A stretch of 64,000 bases of DNA from Serilophus lunatus (Eukaryota > Chordata > Aves > Passeriformes > Eurylaimidae). The notes beneath the pieces are model-generated. The model was not told where the DNA came from and searched no databases. It was given only the letters and a program-made list of their open reading frames with translations. Shown piece by piece: positions 23,401-36,800 of the stretch (the first letter of the stretch is position 1; the number at the start of each line of letters is the position of its first letter). The stretch is taken from NCBI GenBank assembly GCA_013399895.1, contig VXBA01005112.1:501365-565364 (forward strand). The letters are read 5' to 3'. A program made the position numbers and the translations under genes.

Positions 23401-26100
23401 AGAAAGCAGGAGGAATGCTTTGAGACTTGTATTTCTTAATATGTTTACTCTCACTCTATTATGCAGTTAGTGGCTGGTATTCTCCTAGGAAGACAGTATC
23501 ATAGAGAAGCAGGAGCAGTTCATCCCTCTAATCTTTCCAGCAGACAAGACAACATGAAATATATATGCAATCCCAAAGAGACAAGTAAATGCCGGTGTTT
23601 TGATACAGGGTGCCTTTACACAACGTGAAAACATTTCCTTGTCCAACTTTGGTTAGGGTAAGGCTGTGTGCATAGCAGTGACTTTGTAATTCGTGTAAAA
23701 TTCATTCTTTTCCTTCTCTGTTCCTGGCATCATGTTCCACTTGATCAATCCACTCTAATAGCTGTTTGGCATTTGACAAGTGACTAGTCTCTTAACCCTG
23801 AAGTGAGTTTAGAGCAAGTGAAAGGGCACAGGAGTTTGTCATGTTGCAGCACACTTTCAGTCTGACCTGAAATTCTTCATGGATGAGTAAAGAGGATCTC
23901 AATATTTAGAACTGTGAAGTTAATGTTAGCTTTGAAGTAAATCAAACTCAATTCATACAAAACACACAATCTCACTTTATTGCCAAAAAGGTAACAGGAA
24001 GTAATAGTGACTTCTAAAGTGAAGAATGCCAGGTATCTATTTCTAGACCATCCATAACTCCTCTTCTGTATACAAAAGTCTGCCTTAACTTCAAAAATGA
24101 ATGTGAAAGAATAACTCCACTGGTAGTCAAGGCATCTGGCTGATGAAAGGTATGGTCATTGGTAGGTTGATCAAAAGTCTTAAATACAGACTTAATTGTT
24201 TCACTGAATATAGAAAGTAAAATACACTGCTTGAACCTTACTGCTTCTTGTTGGTCACAAAGCAATTCAGATGTGAAAATCTGCTGATGAAAGCAAATCA
24301 TCTTCAAGGACACAGAAGAAAAAACACAGCAACAAAACACTTCTTGGAAGAAAACAGGGCCAAAAGAATGAATAATGACTGTTGATATGGGTGGAATGGT
24401 TCTTTGAGACTTACTTTGAAGCTGGACTCTCAAAACTCTTTTGCTAATGAAGACACAGCTACAGAGTCAGACCCCTTTCTTGTTGCTGCCTCTGTTTCTT
24501 GTTTAGAGTTCTCAGTAAGCCTGTGGAGCATGTGGACATGAAATTTGCCTGAGGTGAAGGATTAATTGGATTCCATACCTGACCTGATACTACAGCAAAA
24601 AGTGAAAACCTCCACTGAAGTGTTATGGGGTTTATTTATTAATTTATTAATTTAGGAGCACATGAAATGAGAGTTCTTAAACTGGAAAGGATGTAAGCTT
24701 CTGGGGTTTAGGCAAAAACTAGTATTAAATTGAGGGAATGCAAAGCAAAACCAGGCTTCCCAGCTGAATTTCCTTAAAGCTGAAGTGTATAATATGAATC
24801 ATTGTTTTTGGTAGGATATTATATGATATGCAACTTTTGTCTAACTTTCTTAGATAACTCCTACTTCCTGAAGCAATTTCATAAGACAGATCAAGAAAAT
24901 AAAGCAAAAAATATGACTGACAATATTTCTCTGTAAAGACTACTGAGTTTGGTTTTTTCATTGTCATCTCTCTTTTAAGCTATTCCTCCATAGCACTTTG
25001 GAGTGTGATAGATAGCCATTGCTACCCTAATACCTTGCTTTAAGTGAAGTGTGGTTCCCTTGTGTCTCATTTTCACAGCTAAACAGAAAAATGCAACTCA
25101 CTAGCAATTCAATTTTCAGACAAGACATAAAACTTTAGAGCATAAGTAGTAATTACAGAGTCTATATAACTTTACACAGAAGCAGGAAGTTCTTATTCAC
25201 CTTAATCACATTGTATTCATGATTTTTCAGTAGTCCTGCATATTCCAGTGAGTTTCTTCTAATAATATCTTTCTGATTCGCATGATTTTTTCTGAAAACG
25301 TGAAAGCAAAGGAAATAAGTTATGAATAAAGTACCATACAACAATAATCAAACAAGCAGAATAAAAAACGTGCAGTCGAGAAGACTGACATTTCAGTCTG
25401 CTGAAATACTATTTTCAGGGAAGAATAATATTTTGAAAAGTCCTCTGTACCCCCATAATAAATAAATAAAGAAAATCAGTAGACGTCAGCCACACAATTA
25501 ATCACAATATTTTGAGTAAGGGCAGAATTTTAAATATGCAGGATTATTTTTTTCAAGGATGATATTTCAAGGATGGTCATTCATGTCTAATTAAAGTAGA
25601 AGTAATCTTTAATGCCAAAGATACCTGGAAGCTGAAAAAATCGTTTTCTTTCCTATCACCTCCCATTTTCCGTCTTCTTGGCTTTGTTTCTAAAGTTAGA
25701 ATTTGGTGCAGCACTCCTGAAAACAGAAGGACTATTCAGACATTTTTTCTTTTATGCTAATTTTATAGATTTTAATCCTTAGCAGACTGCAATCTATTAG
25801 TTTTGGTTTTGTTATTAATGGAAGATCTAATGAGAAGTTTTATTGGGTCAAATGTCTATCTACCTAACATCAACACAGGATTCATATTTTTTCCTTTTTT
25901 TGCATATTAAAGACATAAAAATAGAACTGCTTGTTCAAGCCAAGGAATCATAAAGGATCAATATTAATTATACAATGTGGGGTTTTTTTCCTATCTTATC
26001 ACTCTTTATTAGTACTTATTTCACTTCTTCCCTTCACAGACCAAATGCCAGGCAAGCAGCAGAATTTTACTACATTTTCCGTGACACCTAGAAACATTGT
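20471..26100. other. Non-coding unique sequence
   Basis: AT-rich, with no recognisable gene or transposon. The open frame at 22054-22563 (plus strand) runs 169 codons from a TTG, or 167 from the ATG at 22060. It has no domain, signal peptide or repeat resemblance. A short TTTATTTATTAAT-type simple stretch is at 24631-24654. Confidence 0.7.
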
Positions 26101-29100
26101 CCCTTTATTTCTATGAGAATGGCTGCCATGAGTCTGAATTAATGACTCCATACGTGTGTTATGTTCATGATGGACATTTAGTCTTCCAGGTATAATTTTC
26201 TATAAAGAAAAGTAATTTTATTTCCAACTGAATAGGCATTCTATCATACTACCCAAGTCAAACAAAGTTATTATTTGGCCTTTTGCCAAGTTGTACAGTG
26301 TAAAAGGTCATATTTTTAATAGCTTTGCACTCCATGGTAATCAAATTTGTAAGCCTGGAGAAATAAACAACTTGAATATATCAGAGTTCTGTATGCACAT
26401 TTAACCATTGCTGTTCTGTTCATATGGTACCCTCCCTCCATGCTGCAACAGCAGAGCACACTGGGTTTCACTCTTATCTTGGCTATTAGCTTTGTATGTT
26501 AAGGTACAATGTGCTATTCATGTAAGAACAAGACTAGCTTGAAGTATTTGTTGCTAAACTCCAGTTTTTAGGACTAAACCAAAATGTACTCTTCTCTATC
26601 AGGTATCTGCTGACAGGTGAACAAGGTTGCATTGTTGTAAACCTGGGTGCACGTAAGTGTTAATAACTTGCTCAAATCAACAATAATTAGAAAGAACACC
26701 TGCTTTTAAAAGTCATTTTTCTTCTGGTTGGCTGGGCATTGCATTTGTGGGAAATGGGTGCTGATTACATGCAAATGGAATTTCTAAGGTTTCCTTGTAT
26801 TTAATTTTTAAAAATAATCATGCCCTGTTGTGCGTCAGCAATAATCTGATTTAGTTATGGTTCAGCAGCACCTACATGTTGGAAAAAGGAGCTGTGAATA
26901 CTTGAAAAGTCCAGAGGAAAAGAGAAAATTTTACATCAACACTCAGTTATCTATCTTCTTAAACATTAGATTAACCTGAGGTTTTTGTGATTTTATAATA
27001 GCAGTTGTTATGAATTGGCTTAGAGTCAAGGTACAATCTGACTGTTGAGAGGAGATGAATTATTAACCTGTAACACAACGTCTGGGAATTGAGGCTGCCA
27101 GACAGGACTGTTAGTGTGATGTGTATTGATGGTTTCTTGATGATGAGTATTTTGTCTGTCTCAGAATAGCTGCGGCTAGTTGCAATAGCCACAGTACTTT
27201 GCTAATGATATCTTTCTTGGTCACTGCTTTTATTGACCTCTTCTATTTTCTTTCTTGAATTTCATGTTGCCTTCAGTTTGGTGGTCAGAAGTCAAAGCCT
27301 ACAACCTTTGGTCACACTTGACCTCTATAGAAAGGCATGACTCCAATCTTAGCCATTATTTTAAGTAGTATCTCATAAACTGCAAAAGTAGTACTAAATA
27401 CCATCTAGCATTTAGTCATAAAACCTAAGTGATATTATCATGGAGACAGAAATCTTGCTCACGTGTTACAGATTTCCTTGCTACAGTGCACTGCTAGAAC
27501 TGGACTTTGTTTTTCCTCTGTAGCATATGCTACAAAATTTGAATCCAAGTTACCTGAAAACGCTAATTTAAACTGCAGTGTTGAACCATATTATGTAATT
27601 CCCTTATTCAAATTTAAAAGGGTCTTCGTTGGATTTAGCTTAATTCACTTTGTTTAGTCAACTTTAAAAGCTCCTTCAATGTAACTTCTCTGAGTATTAC
27701 TCATTCTGTTCTCTGGCTATAACATGTTTTCTGATGGAAAGCCTTAACTTTGTCAAATCAGTGCTTTTCATAAGCATTAGAGTAGCAGCTATATGTTTTA
27801 CCTCTGTTGAATAGTGTTTGCCACTGGGTTTCATCATAAAATGTTGTAGTACTAATTGACTTACCTCTAAAAGACAAACATTGCTTCTGTACTGGAGTGA
27901 CCTAGACTCTCTCCTGCAACTGCTTTCGTGTGGGAGGAAACCCCAACCCAGCTGAGCACACTGCTCCCTCTGAATACAAGTCTGTCAGCTCTGAAGAGCA
28001 ATGGGCTGGGGGCCCTGCTTTGCATTTTAAGTAAGTAGGTCACAGAAGCAGTGGATTTTGTGAGGTGAACCTGCATAACCTAGAAAATTATTATTTGTAG
28101 AGAATTAAATGGATATTCTAAAGTTTGAAAAAGGTTCTTCAGAAGTTGAGTCTCTGGGCGTAAATTGAGAAATGAGGGAAAAGTAGTGCAGTTTGATTTT
28201 TATTAACTTTTTTTCTTACCTCTCCAGTTTGTAGTCACCTTTTCTTCCAATCATCATTTTTTTCTTGCTTATTGAAGCTTCTTAAATACAGTGCTTTTGG
28301 TTCAGAGAACATGTGTTTTGCCTTTCTTTGAAAAGAAAGACATTTTTTGTCAACTTATTCTAAACTAAATTTTAGTTTCAACTAATCCACAAATAAGTTG
28401 CATGATCACATAGAAAACCAGGATTTAGCTAAAATATCATCAGATATTAGCTGAGATATCATCAGATTCTTGATGTTTGAAATTAGGCATCACAAAAACT
28501 TAACACATGTAATGACATCATGACCATAATTACATTTAAATTTCCATGGCTTCTTGTTGCCACGTTCATAATAAGGTCACCATCATTTTGGGGATGGCTA
28601 GGTACTGAGCTTCAAAAATTGTTCTCTGAGATGCAGTTACAAACTGTTACAATACAAGATTTTTTTTTTACCTAATAAAGTATAAACTTGCACAACATAC
28701 TAAATTTAAATTTGCACAACCTTGTTCCAATAGCGAGTACTGGACTGAAATCCTCAAAGAAGTAAGTAATTTTTCAATTAAGAAGGGGGAAGTTGCCTTC
28801 TGATGCTTTTAACAGAATTAATTATACCTCTGAGTGAAGATTTTAATTGACAAAAGGCTGATTTTAAATACTTCCTCTGTTTTGTAGGGAGGGCTCCAGA
28901 CTGTGACTGCTCTGCTGGTAGCATGGTTGTGTACACCAAACAAACAGCCTCTGACACTGACACATCACTCTTGTGGCAACTCCATTCTGGATGAGGTGAA
29001 TGATTGTAGTCCCCTTGCAAGGGATTCTGTGAATAGACTCAGTGTGGCTGCAGCCAGGAAGAAAAAAGAAGTAGCTTCAAAAGTTTCCTCTTTTAGGAAA

Positions 29101-30200
29101 TGTAGACTGTGACTTACTAGTTAGGCTCTGATTGTATGATTAACACTTGATACAGCCATTTTGGGGACCAAGCTTTCTGAAGACAATGGTGGGATACCTT
29201 ACATTTTCAACTGTTTTGCTGTTTCTCTCCAAACACATCTATGAATCTGTTCTTTACTGTCCTATGTATCATAGCCAAAATGTTACATGATCCCTTTGCC
29301 TTTCCCCCTTGCTTGGTGGCTGCTATTTCTGTTTTCTGTGGACTGGAGATATACACATATTAAATACTGAGGTGAAATCAATTTCTAATGTATTTTACCC
29401 AACTGCATTAACAGTTTCTCTGAACAGAAAGAGATGGTGCTGTCAAGTGTCAGGAAACCATGTCCCTGTCCCGCCCCCCCACTCCAGGCAATGAGGGCAG
29501 GGGTGACAGCACCAAGCAGCTGTGCAGCTAATTGTTTGCCTGTAAAAGTCTGATAGACTGCATGATAATGCAAATTATATGCATCTAAAAGAGAAATCAC
29601 TTAACAATACCTTAATTTTAAACATTTGTACGACTAAAGAAATATGTTGTTCCCTTAAGACTTCAGGCTGCAGTGTGTAACTTTGGGAATCCCATACATG
29701 CATTTTGTAAGAATACAGCCTTCAGCCCAGTCAAAAACTGAGTGTGAGATCCTTGAAGGAGCAATCATACTCTAAAGTAAAATATTTCAGTGAACAAAGA
29801 AAAATATTAATTGTACTCTCATCTAAAACCAAAGTCAAATGTTGTTGAGAATGTGCTTCTGATTGTTTGGATCACTCAAGGTATTTCTGAATACAACAGC
29901 TATCTAAGAAGAAAGTATGTGTGTTTACAGGCATCTGAGAAACACACGGAGTCCCAAAATGGAAGGGGTAGAACAAAGAGATTTGTGGAGGGTGAGGGAT
30001 GGAGCAAGGTTTCTTTGGCTTGCTTTCCCTTCCTTTTCCACTTAAATTTTGTATTGCAACACTGAGCCAGCAAATGGTTAACAGCCAAAGACAAAACCCA
30101 CTGTGACCATCAGGTCTCTGTGCAATCATCAGCAGAACTAGCTATTCTAGCCAATTTAATAGCTTGAAAATGAACTCATTAGTGGTCTTTTATCAGTGGA
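26101..30200. other. Non-coding unique sequence with regulatory-type motifs
   Basis: No gene or transposon recognised. At 26640-26840 an RBPJ-type TGTGGGAA (26746-26753) and an octamer ATGCAAAT (26769-26776) lie close together, after a SOX-like ACAATA. Another octamer is at 29578-29585. A short direct repeat (ATATCATCAGAT) occurs twice around 28430-28470. Nothing here supports transcription or coding. Confidence 0.65.
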
Positions 30201-33200
30201 AAAAAGTCTATTAAATCCGGATGTGTGAAGAAGCAGTACGGAGCCTCATTTCCATCCCACTTGTGACCTGAACAAATCAGAGAAATGCTTTTCAAGGAAC
30301 AGGGTCAGGCTTGACTGCAATAAGATATTTTCTACGCACAGCACCCAACTTGTATCTTTCCTTCAAGTTTCTGATGCAGTTAATTTTAATTTACAGTCTA
30401 TTTGTTGCTCCTCACATCTCTCCTTCTCACCTCCTTCCCAGTACCACTGTCATCCATAAACATGTGGGCTGTTTATACTTTATAAAGAGAAAATGTACTA
30501 CAGTCTGTTGGATTTTTCGATAAACCTGCCCAGTGATGGCTCTCTGACAGCTCTGGCCTCTACTTTTCACTAGCTGAGGCAGTAAGTAAAGATTCAGATC
30601 CTCATCTGGAAACTATCATTCCGCAGCAGAATGCTATTGCATTTACATCAGCTTGTGATCTAGCCAGAGCTGTGGGCAGGGGCAAGATATAGTCCAGACT
30701 TCTTTCTGCCTCTTTGGAGAACAGAAAACCAAATTTGAAGTGTTTGACATGTACTTCCCCCAGAAGAGGCAAACGCACTTTTTCTGTCAGGATATTGACA
30801 TTGCTCTGGGATTCTTGCAGAATTATCTATAAATAGCTTTTCTGCAATTTTTACTTCTGGCATGATGCACAATGAGCTAAAGAACCTGAGATTAAAGTAC
30901 ACATTTCCCTCAGAAGGTGATGTATCTGTGGGATAATGAAAATAGTCCACAGTGAGACAAGCGTTTAAAGACTGTCGTTGACAGAAATACTCAAAAACCA
31001 TCTCGTGCCTTGGCATGAATGAGTTAATTACCTTTACAGGACTAAATCTAAAACCAACTGCTTCAGACACTTATGAAGCACTGCATTTCCACAAGGACTG
31101 ATACTGTTGTTCCTAGAGAGCTGTATGCGGTCACTTCATGCATAGCGGAATCACAATTTTCAACACTCTATGGGAAAGGCTGTTTCACTTTTTCCTTGCA
31201 ACTATTTGGTCAAAAGTTAAACTCATAATGGAATTAAATTATTTTTTTTATTTAATTCCAGACATTTTATGCACATGTATTTAAACTTACATTACTTAAT
31301 AATATACTAGGATTACTTAATGGTTTCTCATCCTGCCCTGAAACATAACCCTATTATTCCAGTCTTAGCTCTCTTATGAATAGAAAATCCCAGCTATGAT
31401 AAATTCCTTTAAAATGATGCTGGGATTTTACAGTGAGTCTATGGGCTACTTTGAGACCACCAAACTCATTTACTGCTGTCTATTAAACCAAGCATGAATC
31501 ACAAATCTCCGGGGTGGAAATTCGCTTTATTAACCCCCTGGGTCACCCAGCTACCAAGGCAACGGCTTTCTGCAAAGAGTAACTCCATAACTAAAGCATC
31601 AGCCACATGAAACCCAAATCCCTTGATTAAAACAGGGGCTGATAAACCTCAGACCGGGCACATAAATACTTCCCAGAAGTTTGTTTAGCTCTTAGCGGAA
31701 GCTGTTCTCCTTCACTTACTTTGAAAGGAGCAAAATTGAAAATTGTTCCCCAGCCCACTTTGCCAGCCCAGAGCCTGCCTGATAACTTGATTCACATGGA
31801 CTCAGCCTCACAGCGCATTGCAGCAATTCTCCTATCATTGCCTCGTGTGCTCCCTCTTGCATGGCCCTGTCATGGGTCAGCCCAGAATATCTGACCATGT
31901 TATTAGCTTGTCTTGTGGATGCTGAGAGAGGGCCTATCACACATTTTATTGTGCATCAAAAGATTAGACACAGGGGATACTTTATCCCATGCAGCCAAAA
32001 CTTAAATAAATTTGGAATTAAGACTGAGTATTTGTGTAATATTTTAAGATAAGCAGAAATCTCCTTTACCTAGGAAAAGCATTTCACTCTATTAGGACGT
32101 CTTAAGTCCGGTTTAATTGCCAAATCTCTCTCAAAGGCATAAAAAGGGTCATAGTATTAAAACAATGTGGCCTGTGTAACAGGAAAATTTCAGTGAAGAA
32201 ATAAGTGTCTGATTGTAAGGGGTTAAGATTTATGTCCATGTGCAGCAATAATGTCCTGCAGCACAGGCAGAGCACCCATACACAGGAACCATTATTACAG
32301 AACATTACTCAATCTGCTTTCTTGCTGAAGCTTTTGACACACTGTAAATTTGTTTGTAAAATTCCACTGTGCTTTACTTAGCACATCCATAGAACGACAG
32401 ACATGCATTTGTTGCTGAGAAGTAATTTTATGTTATCTGTAGTCCCATTTTTATGTTTCAGTCTTTCTCCACACATCACTGGAAATGTTACACTCTCACA
32501 AAGCAAGGGGAGAGAGCCATTTAAATAACATGCATACTGATAACATGCTGGCTTTTATTCTTTGTTCTCACAAAGTATGTACTGTACAAAAAAAGAACGT
32601 GGCCACCTATCCCCTTACTGGAGAAACTGTCATTCCTAATTCATTTAAACAGGGTACTTAAGATGCCTTGAGCAAACAAAACCAGCTATAAAGGAAAATT
32701 AATCTAGTTTGATTGGTGAAAACTAGTATTTTTTCTGGAAGTGTAACACATTAGTTAAAAGCTTTTGCTGTTTTGTATAGGACTCTTAACAAACCCTTAT
32801 GCCATGCTTTCATCTCCCCATGGATGGACGGATGACAGCACAAACAACATCAAACACCATCCAAGCCACAGTGGTGTGCTGGATGCTCCTGTCCTCACTC
32901 ACCTTCCGTTTGAATTTGGACTCGGAAGGGCTGTGCAGGGTGAAAGGTGATGTCACTGCCCACCAGCAGGAAGGAGACCTGAGCCACCCAGCCCCAGTGA
33001 TGTCGTGGCAGTGGTGCCAGCAGCAAGTTTTCTATGCCCAAGAGGGAGGACTAGTCTGGCAGAGTGGCCGCTGCTGAGAAACCAAACCACTCAGGAGTGA
33101 GCTTCCCATACTGATTCCACGGGATGTTGTAACCTGTGGCCTTGCATGTGGAGCAGATGCCTTGAAAGACAGAGTTTAAACCTTTTATGCAACAGAGTTG

Positions 33201-33687
33201 CAGAAGGGGGGTGTGTTGGGTGAAAACTTCTCAGTCCTGCCTGCTTTTTTTCTCACATTTCAGGGGGCCCTATTCCTGCGGATTTTGAGTCGAAGGTTTT
33301 TGACTTTGCTACTCTGTGAATAGGGACTTAAAGTAGTAATTTTTCTAGGGATACTAGTGGAACTACTTTGTAGAAATTAACCCACTATTTTCCATAAAAC
33401 TCACCAATTTACTCTTTTTTTTTGGATGGGGAAGAAATACAATACTGATGTCTTCTTTTGATATATATTGTTGTCAGTGTGGTGGCAATGTCAGTGTGCT
33501 GTCCTTCAAAATAACAGTTGAGATTAATTAATGGCTAATATATCAAAGTATGAACCCTTCTTTATGTGGCTGAATACTTTCAAGAATACTACAACTGTCA
33601 TTCTAATAGTTGTATGATGGTATGTGCTGTTGTGCAACAGCAAGATCATTAGTGGTGGGGTTTTATTGTAGGTTTGTTTTTTTTTTT
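30201..33687. other. Non-coding unique sequence, possible conserved elements
   Basis: No gene is recognised. Two blocks look more complex than their surroundings. One is 30210-31080, with a perfect MEF2-type CTATAAATAG at 30827-30836. The other is 31500-31940, with an RFX X-box-like GCTACCAAGGCAAC at 31550-31563. A GC-richer patch spans 32790-33170, with no repeat family that I can name. The 136-codon minus-strand frame at 30660-31070 has no domain. An 11-bp inverted repeat with a 10-nt loop is at 31229-31260. Confidence 0.62.
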
Positions 33688-33785
33688 ATCATAGAACTGT
33701 AGAATAGTTTGGGTTTGAAAGGATCTTAAAGATCATCTAGTTCCAAGCTCCCTGGTGTGAAGAGACACCTGCTAGAGCAGGACAA
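33688..33785 (-). mobile_element. CR1 3'-tail fragment
   Basis: ATCATAGAACTGTAGAATAG followed by TTTGGGTTTGAAAGGATCTTAAAGATCATCTAGTTCCAA (split here for description) is the CR1 tail in reverse complement. Only about 90 bp of the 3' end remains. It directly follows a T-rich run. Confidence 0.88.
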
Positions 33786-33832
33786 TTTTTAAAGGCATGA
33801 AGTGTTTTTGAGGGCTGATTTCTGTCATTTGT

Positions 33833-33890
33833 ATTCATAGACTTGATGATCTTAAAGGGCTTTTTCAACCTAAATGGTTCTATTATACAA
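33833..33890 (+). mobile_element. CR1 3'-tail fragment, opposite orientation
   Basis: TTGATGATCTTAAAGGGC and TTTTTCAACCTAAATGGTTC, ending TATTATAC, is a CR1 3' end read on the plus strand. It lies about 50 bp from the minus-strand tail at 33688-33785, so the two fragments form an imperfect inverted repeat. Confidence 0.85.
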
Positions 33891-36800
33891 TGGAAAAGAT
33901 TAGGAGTTTTGTCCTGAAAGTGTATTCCAGAGAAAAGTAAGAGCCACAGTCAATTTTGAAATTGGAAATCTACATTAAAAAAACCAAACCCTTGAAAAAA
34001 GATAATTGTGAGCTCACATGATTTTTCATGGGAAAAAAACTCTAGTTATTACAATAGTTGTAAATAAGGCTTTTTAGAAGCAAGGTGAACAGACTTCAGT
34101 CTTTATTTATGGACTATAAAAATATTCCAAAACTTTATCCTGAGTCAATGAATAATAATTATTTGGAAAATGCTGAGGTAAAAGCAGCTTAGAAAAATAG
34201 GGAATTTATCAATATACATGTTTAAAGAAACCCAAACGAGAATATGTATATGTAGCATTTCTTCATTTTCTTTATAGCTCTGCAAACCACCCTACCAAAG
34301 AACATCACATGGATATTTAGGGCTAGGCATTGCAACATAGCTAAGATATTTATTCAAGCAGAAAACCCCCAAAATTCAGTAAGTGAACCCTCACAGATGT
34401 CCAGGTGAGTACTTATTCCTGTAATGTTATCTTTTTTACAAACATAAGTGGTCTGCATATGCACTCTTACACTGATTGCACACCACCTGTTGTGCAGGTT
34501 AATATGTGTTTGATAGCAATACAATAAATTGATATTTTTCTAGACTCATGTCTTTCTAGGTTCTGATTTGAATTCTCTAAGATAACCATGTTTAGATATC
34601 ATAGATTTAAGAGCATAATGCTCTTAAAGAAATGTATTGTGTATAGGCTGACATGGTCATCCTGAAGGTCACATCCTTATATTTAGTAGTTACTGATTTT
34701 GTATGCAACCTAGTGATATTTTAAAGTGATCATAATTTTATATGTTTAGAATTTATTGTCATATTAGAACCTCATTATTATAGCAGCACTGAGTACATTA
34801 GACTCGAATATGTTTTCTGTGTTCCCCGTTCTGCAGACCAACTGGCTGTTCCCTGTGTAGTTCAGGACATGTTAAGAAAATGTAGCTTTTGTTCGGCTTT
34901 GATGAGGAGTGAGCAGAAAGCATTAGTCTGCCTGATGAGATGGGATTGAATTGTTGCGTAAATCCCCAAACAATAGTGAAATCCACCTCCTTAAAAGAAA
35001 AAAAAAAAAAAAGCGCATCTCATTAGTCCTCTGCTGTCATTTCCTGCAGGTTATCAGCTTTAGAGAACTCCTTTGAAGTGTCATATAGCTGGTTTTAAAA
35101 TAGGAAGAAATTATCTTGTAACTTTTGAAGAATATTGGCATTTTTCCTTTAACAAATTAGAAGCTGAAGGAAGACAATTGGAAAAAAAAAAGTGTATTGT
35201 CTCGCCTCCCTGCTCCATCAAAACGCTGTCCTTTAGGCAAGATCTTTCAGGGATATACTGTCTTCTGACTGTTGTGGCTTATACCATAGAGAAGCACCTA
35301 TGAAAAGCTGAGAAAAGCAATGTTGTTCCGCCAGTCTGCAGACTCCTGTAAGTATTAATATGGTCATGTAAAGATTCCTAAATAAATTACATTGATACTG
35401 AAAAGATGACATTAGTGTCTGATAATGACTTACATTTCTAAGACCACAATGTCAAAATTTTCTTGTTCAGACAGATGAATTTCATACAACTGTTATAGAC
35501 AGATACAGAATATATAGTAGCTGTAATTCTTGTGTTGCTCCTGTCTAATAAGAGTGATCTTTGGCAGAGTGATTGCATGATTATTTTGATTTAAAGGAAA
35601 GAGAGGTTGCATTTTTCCTGAATAGAATTGCATCTATAGAAGGACGTATTATGTAATGCTGTCTGCATTTAAGGACCAAAAGGGTCTTAAGATAGTATTG
35701 ATTCAATCTGATGAGGAGGTTTTCTGTTGCAGCCATTATTAATTGGAGGGATCACTAGAGAACTGAATGTTCTCCTTATTTCTGAAAATTATTCTGGCAT
35801 AATGGGTTCACTCTGACTTCAGCTTACCTTTTTATAGCCATTGTGAGTCCTGGGCAGCAGTCTGAAAGGTGAGATATCCAGCTCACAAACATGTATCATT
35901 GTACCAGAGGAATGCACAAAGCACAAACATTAAAGCATACCTATGAGTGACAGTAAATTACTCAGGTTCCATTTGAGCTGCATCACAGTCCAGCTGGCAA
36001 AAAACACACCTGGGAGGACCTGTCTCAGAGATGCTGCTGCAGCTGGTGGCCATGAGCAAGTGAAAGAACAGCACAGCTTAGAGTGAACTCAGAAAATTCT
36101 GAAACAGTACTGTAGCTAGGGCTCCAAGGTTGCTGTCTCCAAAATTGTTTTCTCCATAGCAGAGTGGGACACATCAGATTTCGGTTGACTAAAGAAAACA
36201 CTCTAGTATCTCTACTATTTATTCTATTGTGCTTTACATTTCTCTTCTATGTTTCCCACCAGAAGATGCAATGGGATATCTCTAGGGGACTTATAAAAAT
36301 ATATTTTTTTTCCCTGTGATTGGAATCCCAGCACCAGTTTGTAAGGTTCAAGAAGAGTTGAAATGTGATTCATTTTATATTAGGCCTTTGTTCCATTTAT
36401 TCTCGTTGCTTTACTGCTCAGTTATCTTTCAACAAGAGTGAACTCTTTTAAAAAACAAGTCCCTGTTCATTCATTTTAGTATATTCATTTGTGTCCTAGT
36501 TCCTACTGTGGATAGGAAGCCTAAAGATATTTCATTAATGAAGCAAATGAAAATGAACTAAGTGGACAGAGAAAGTTATTAATTAGTTTTCATACTTTTG
36601 AGTATCGTGGTTGGGTAAAATACTTTGGACATATTAGGAACACATTTTAACCTTATCTCAAATGAATGTGGAAGTCAAATTATTTATGAGCCTCTGTAGC
36701 ACACACTAATACCTGTCTGCTGTGGGTTGAGAGCAACACAAGAATTGATGGCTTTTGGCTCAGCAGGCCCAAGGCACAAACGCTCATCTGAATAGGGAAT

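Noticed and set aside
30660..31070. 136-codon minus-strand frame as a coding exon
   Set aside because: No domain, no convincing splice sites and no neighbouring exons; length is within the chance range for this composition.
32790..33170. GC-richer patch as an ERV fragment
   Set aside because: No LTR ends, no retroviral protein motifs and no target duplication could be seen.
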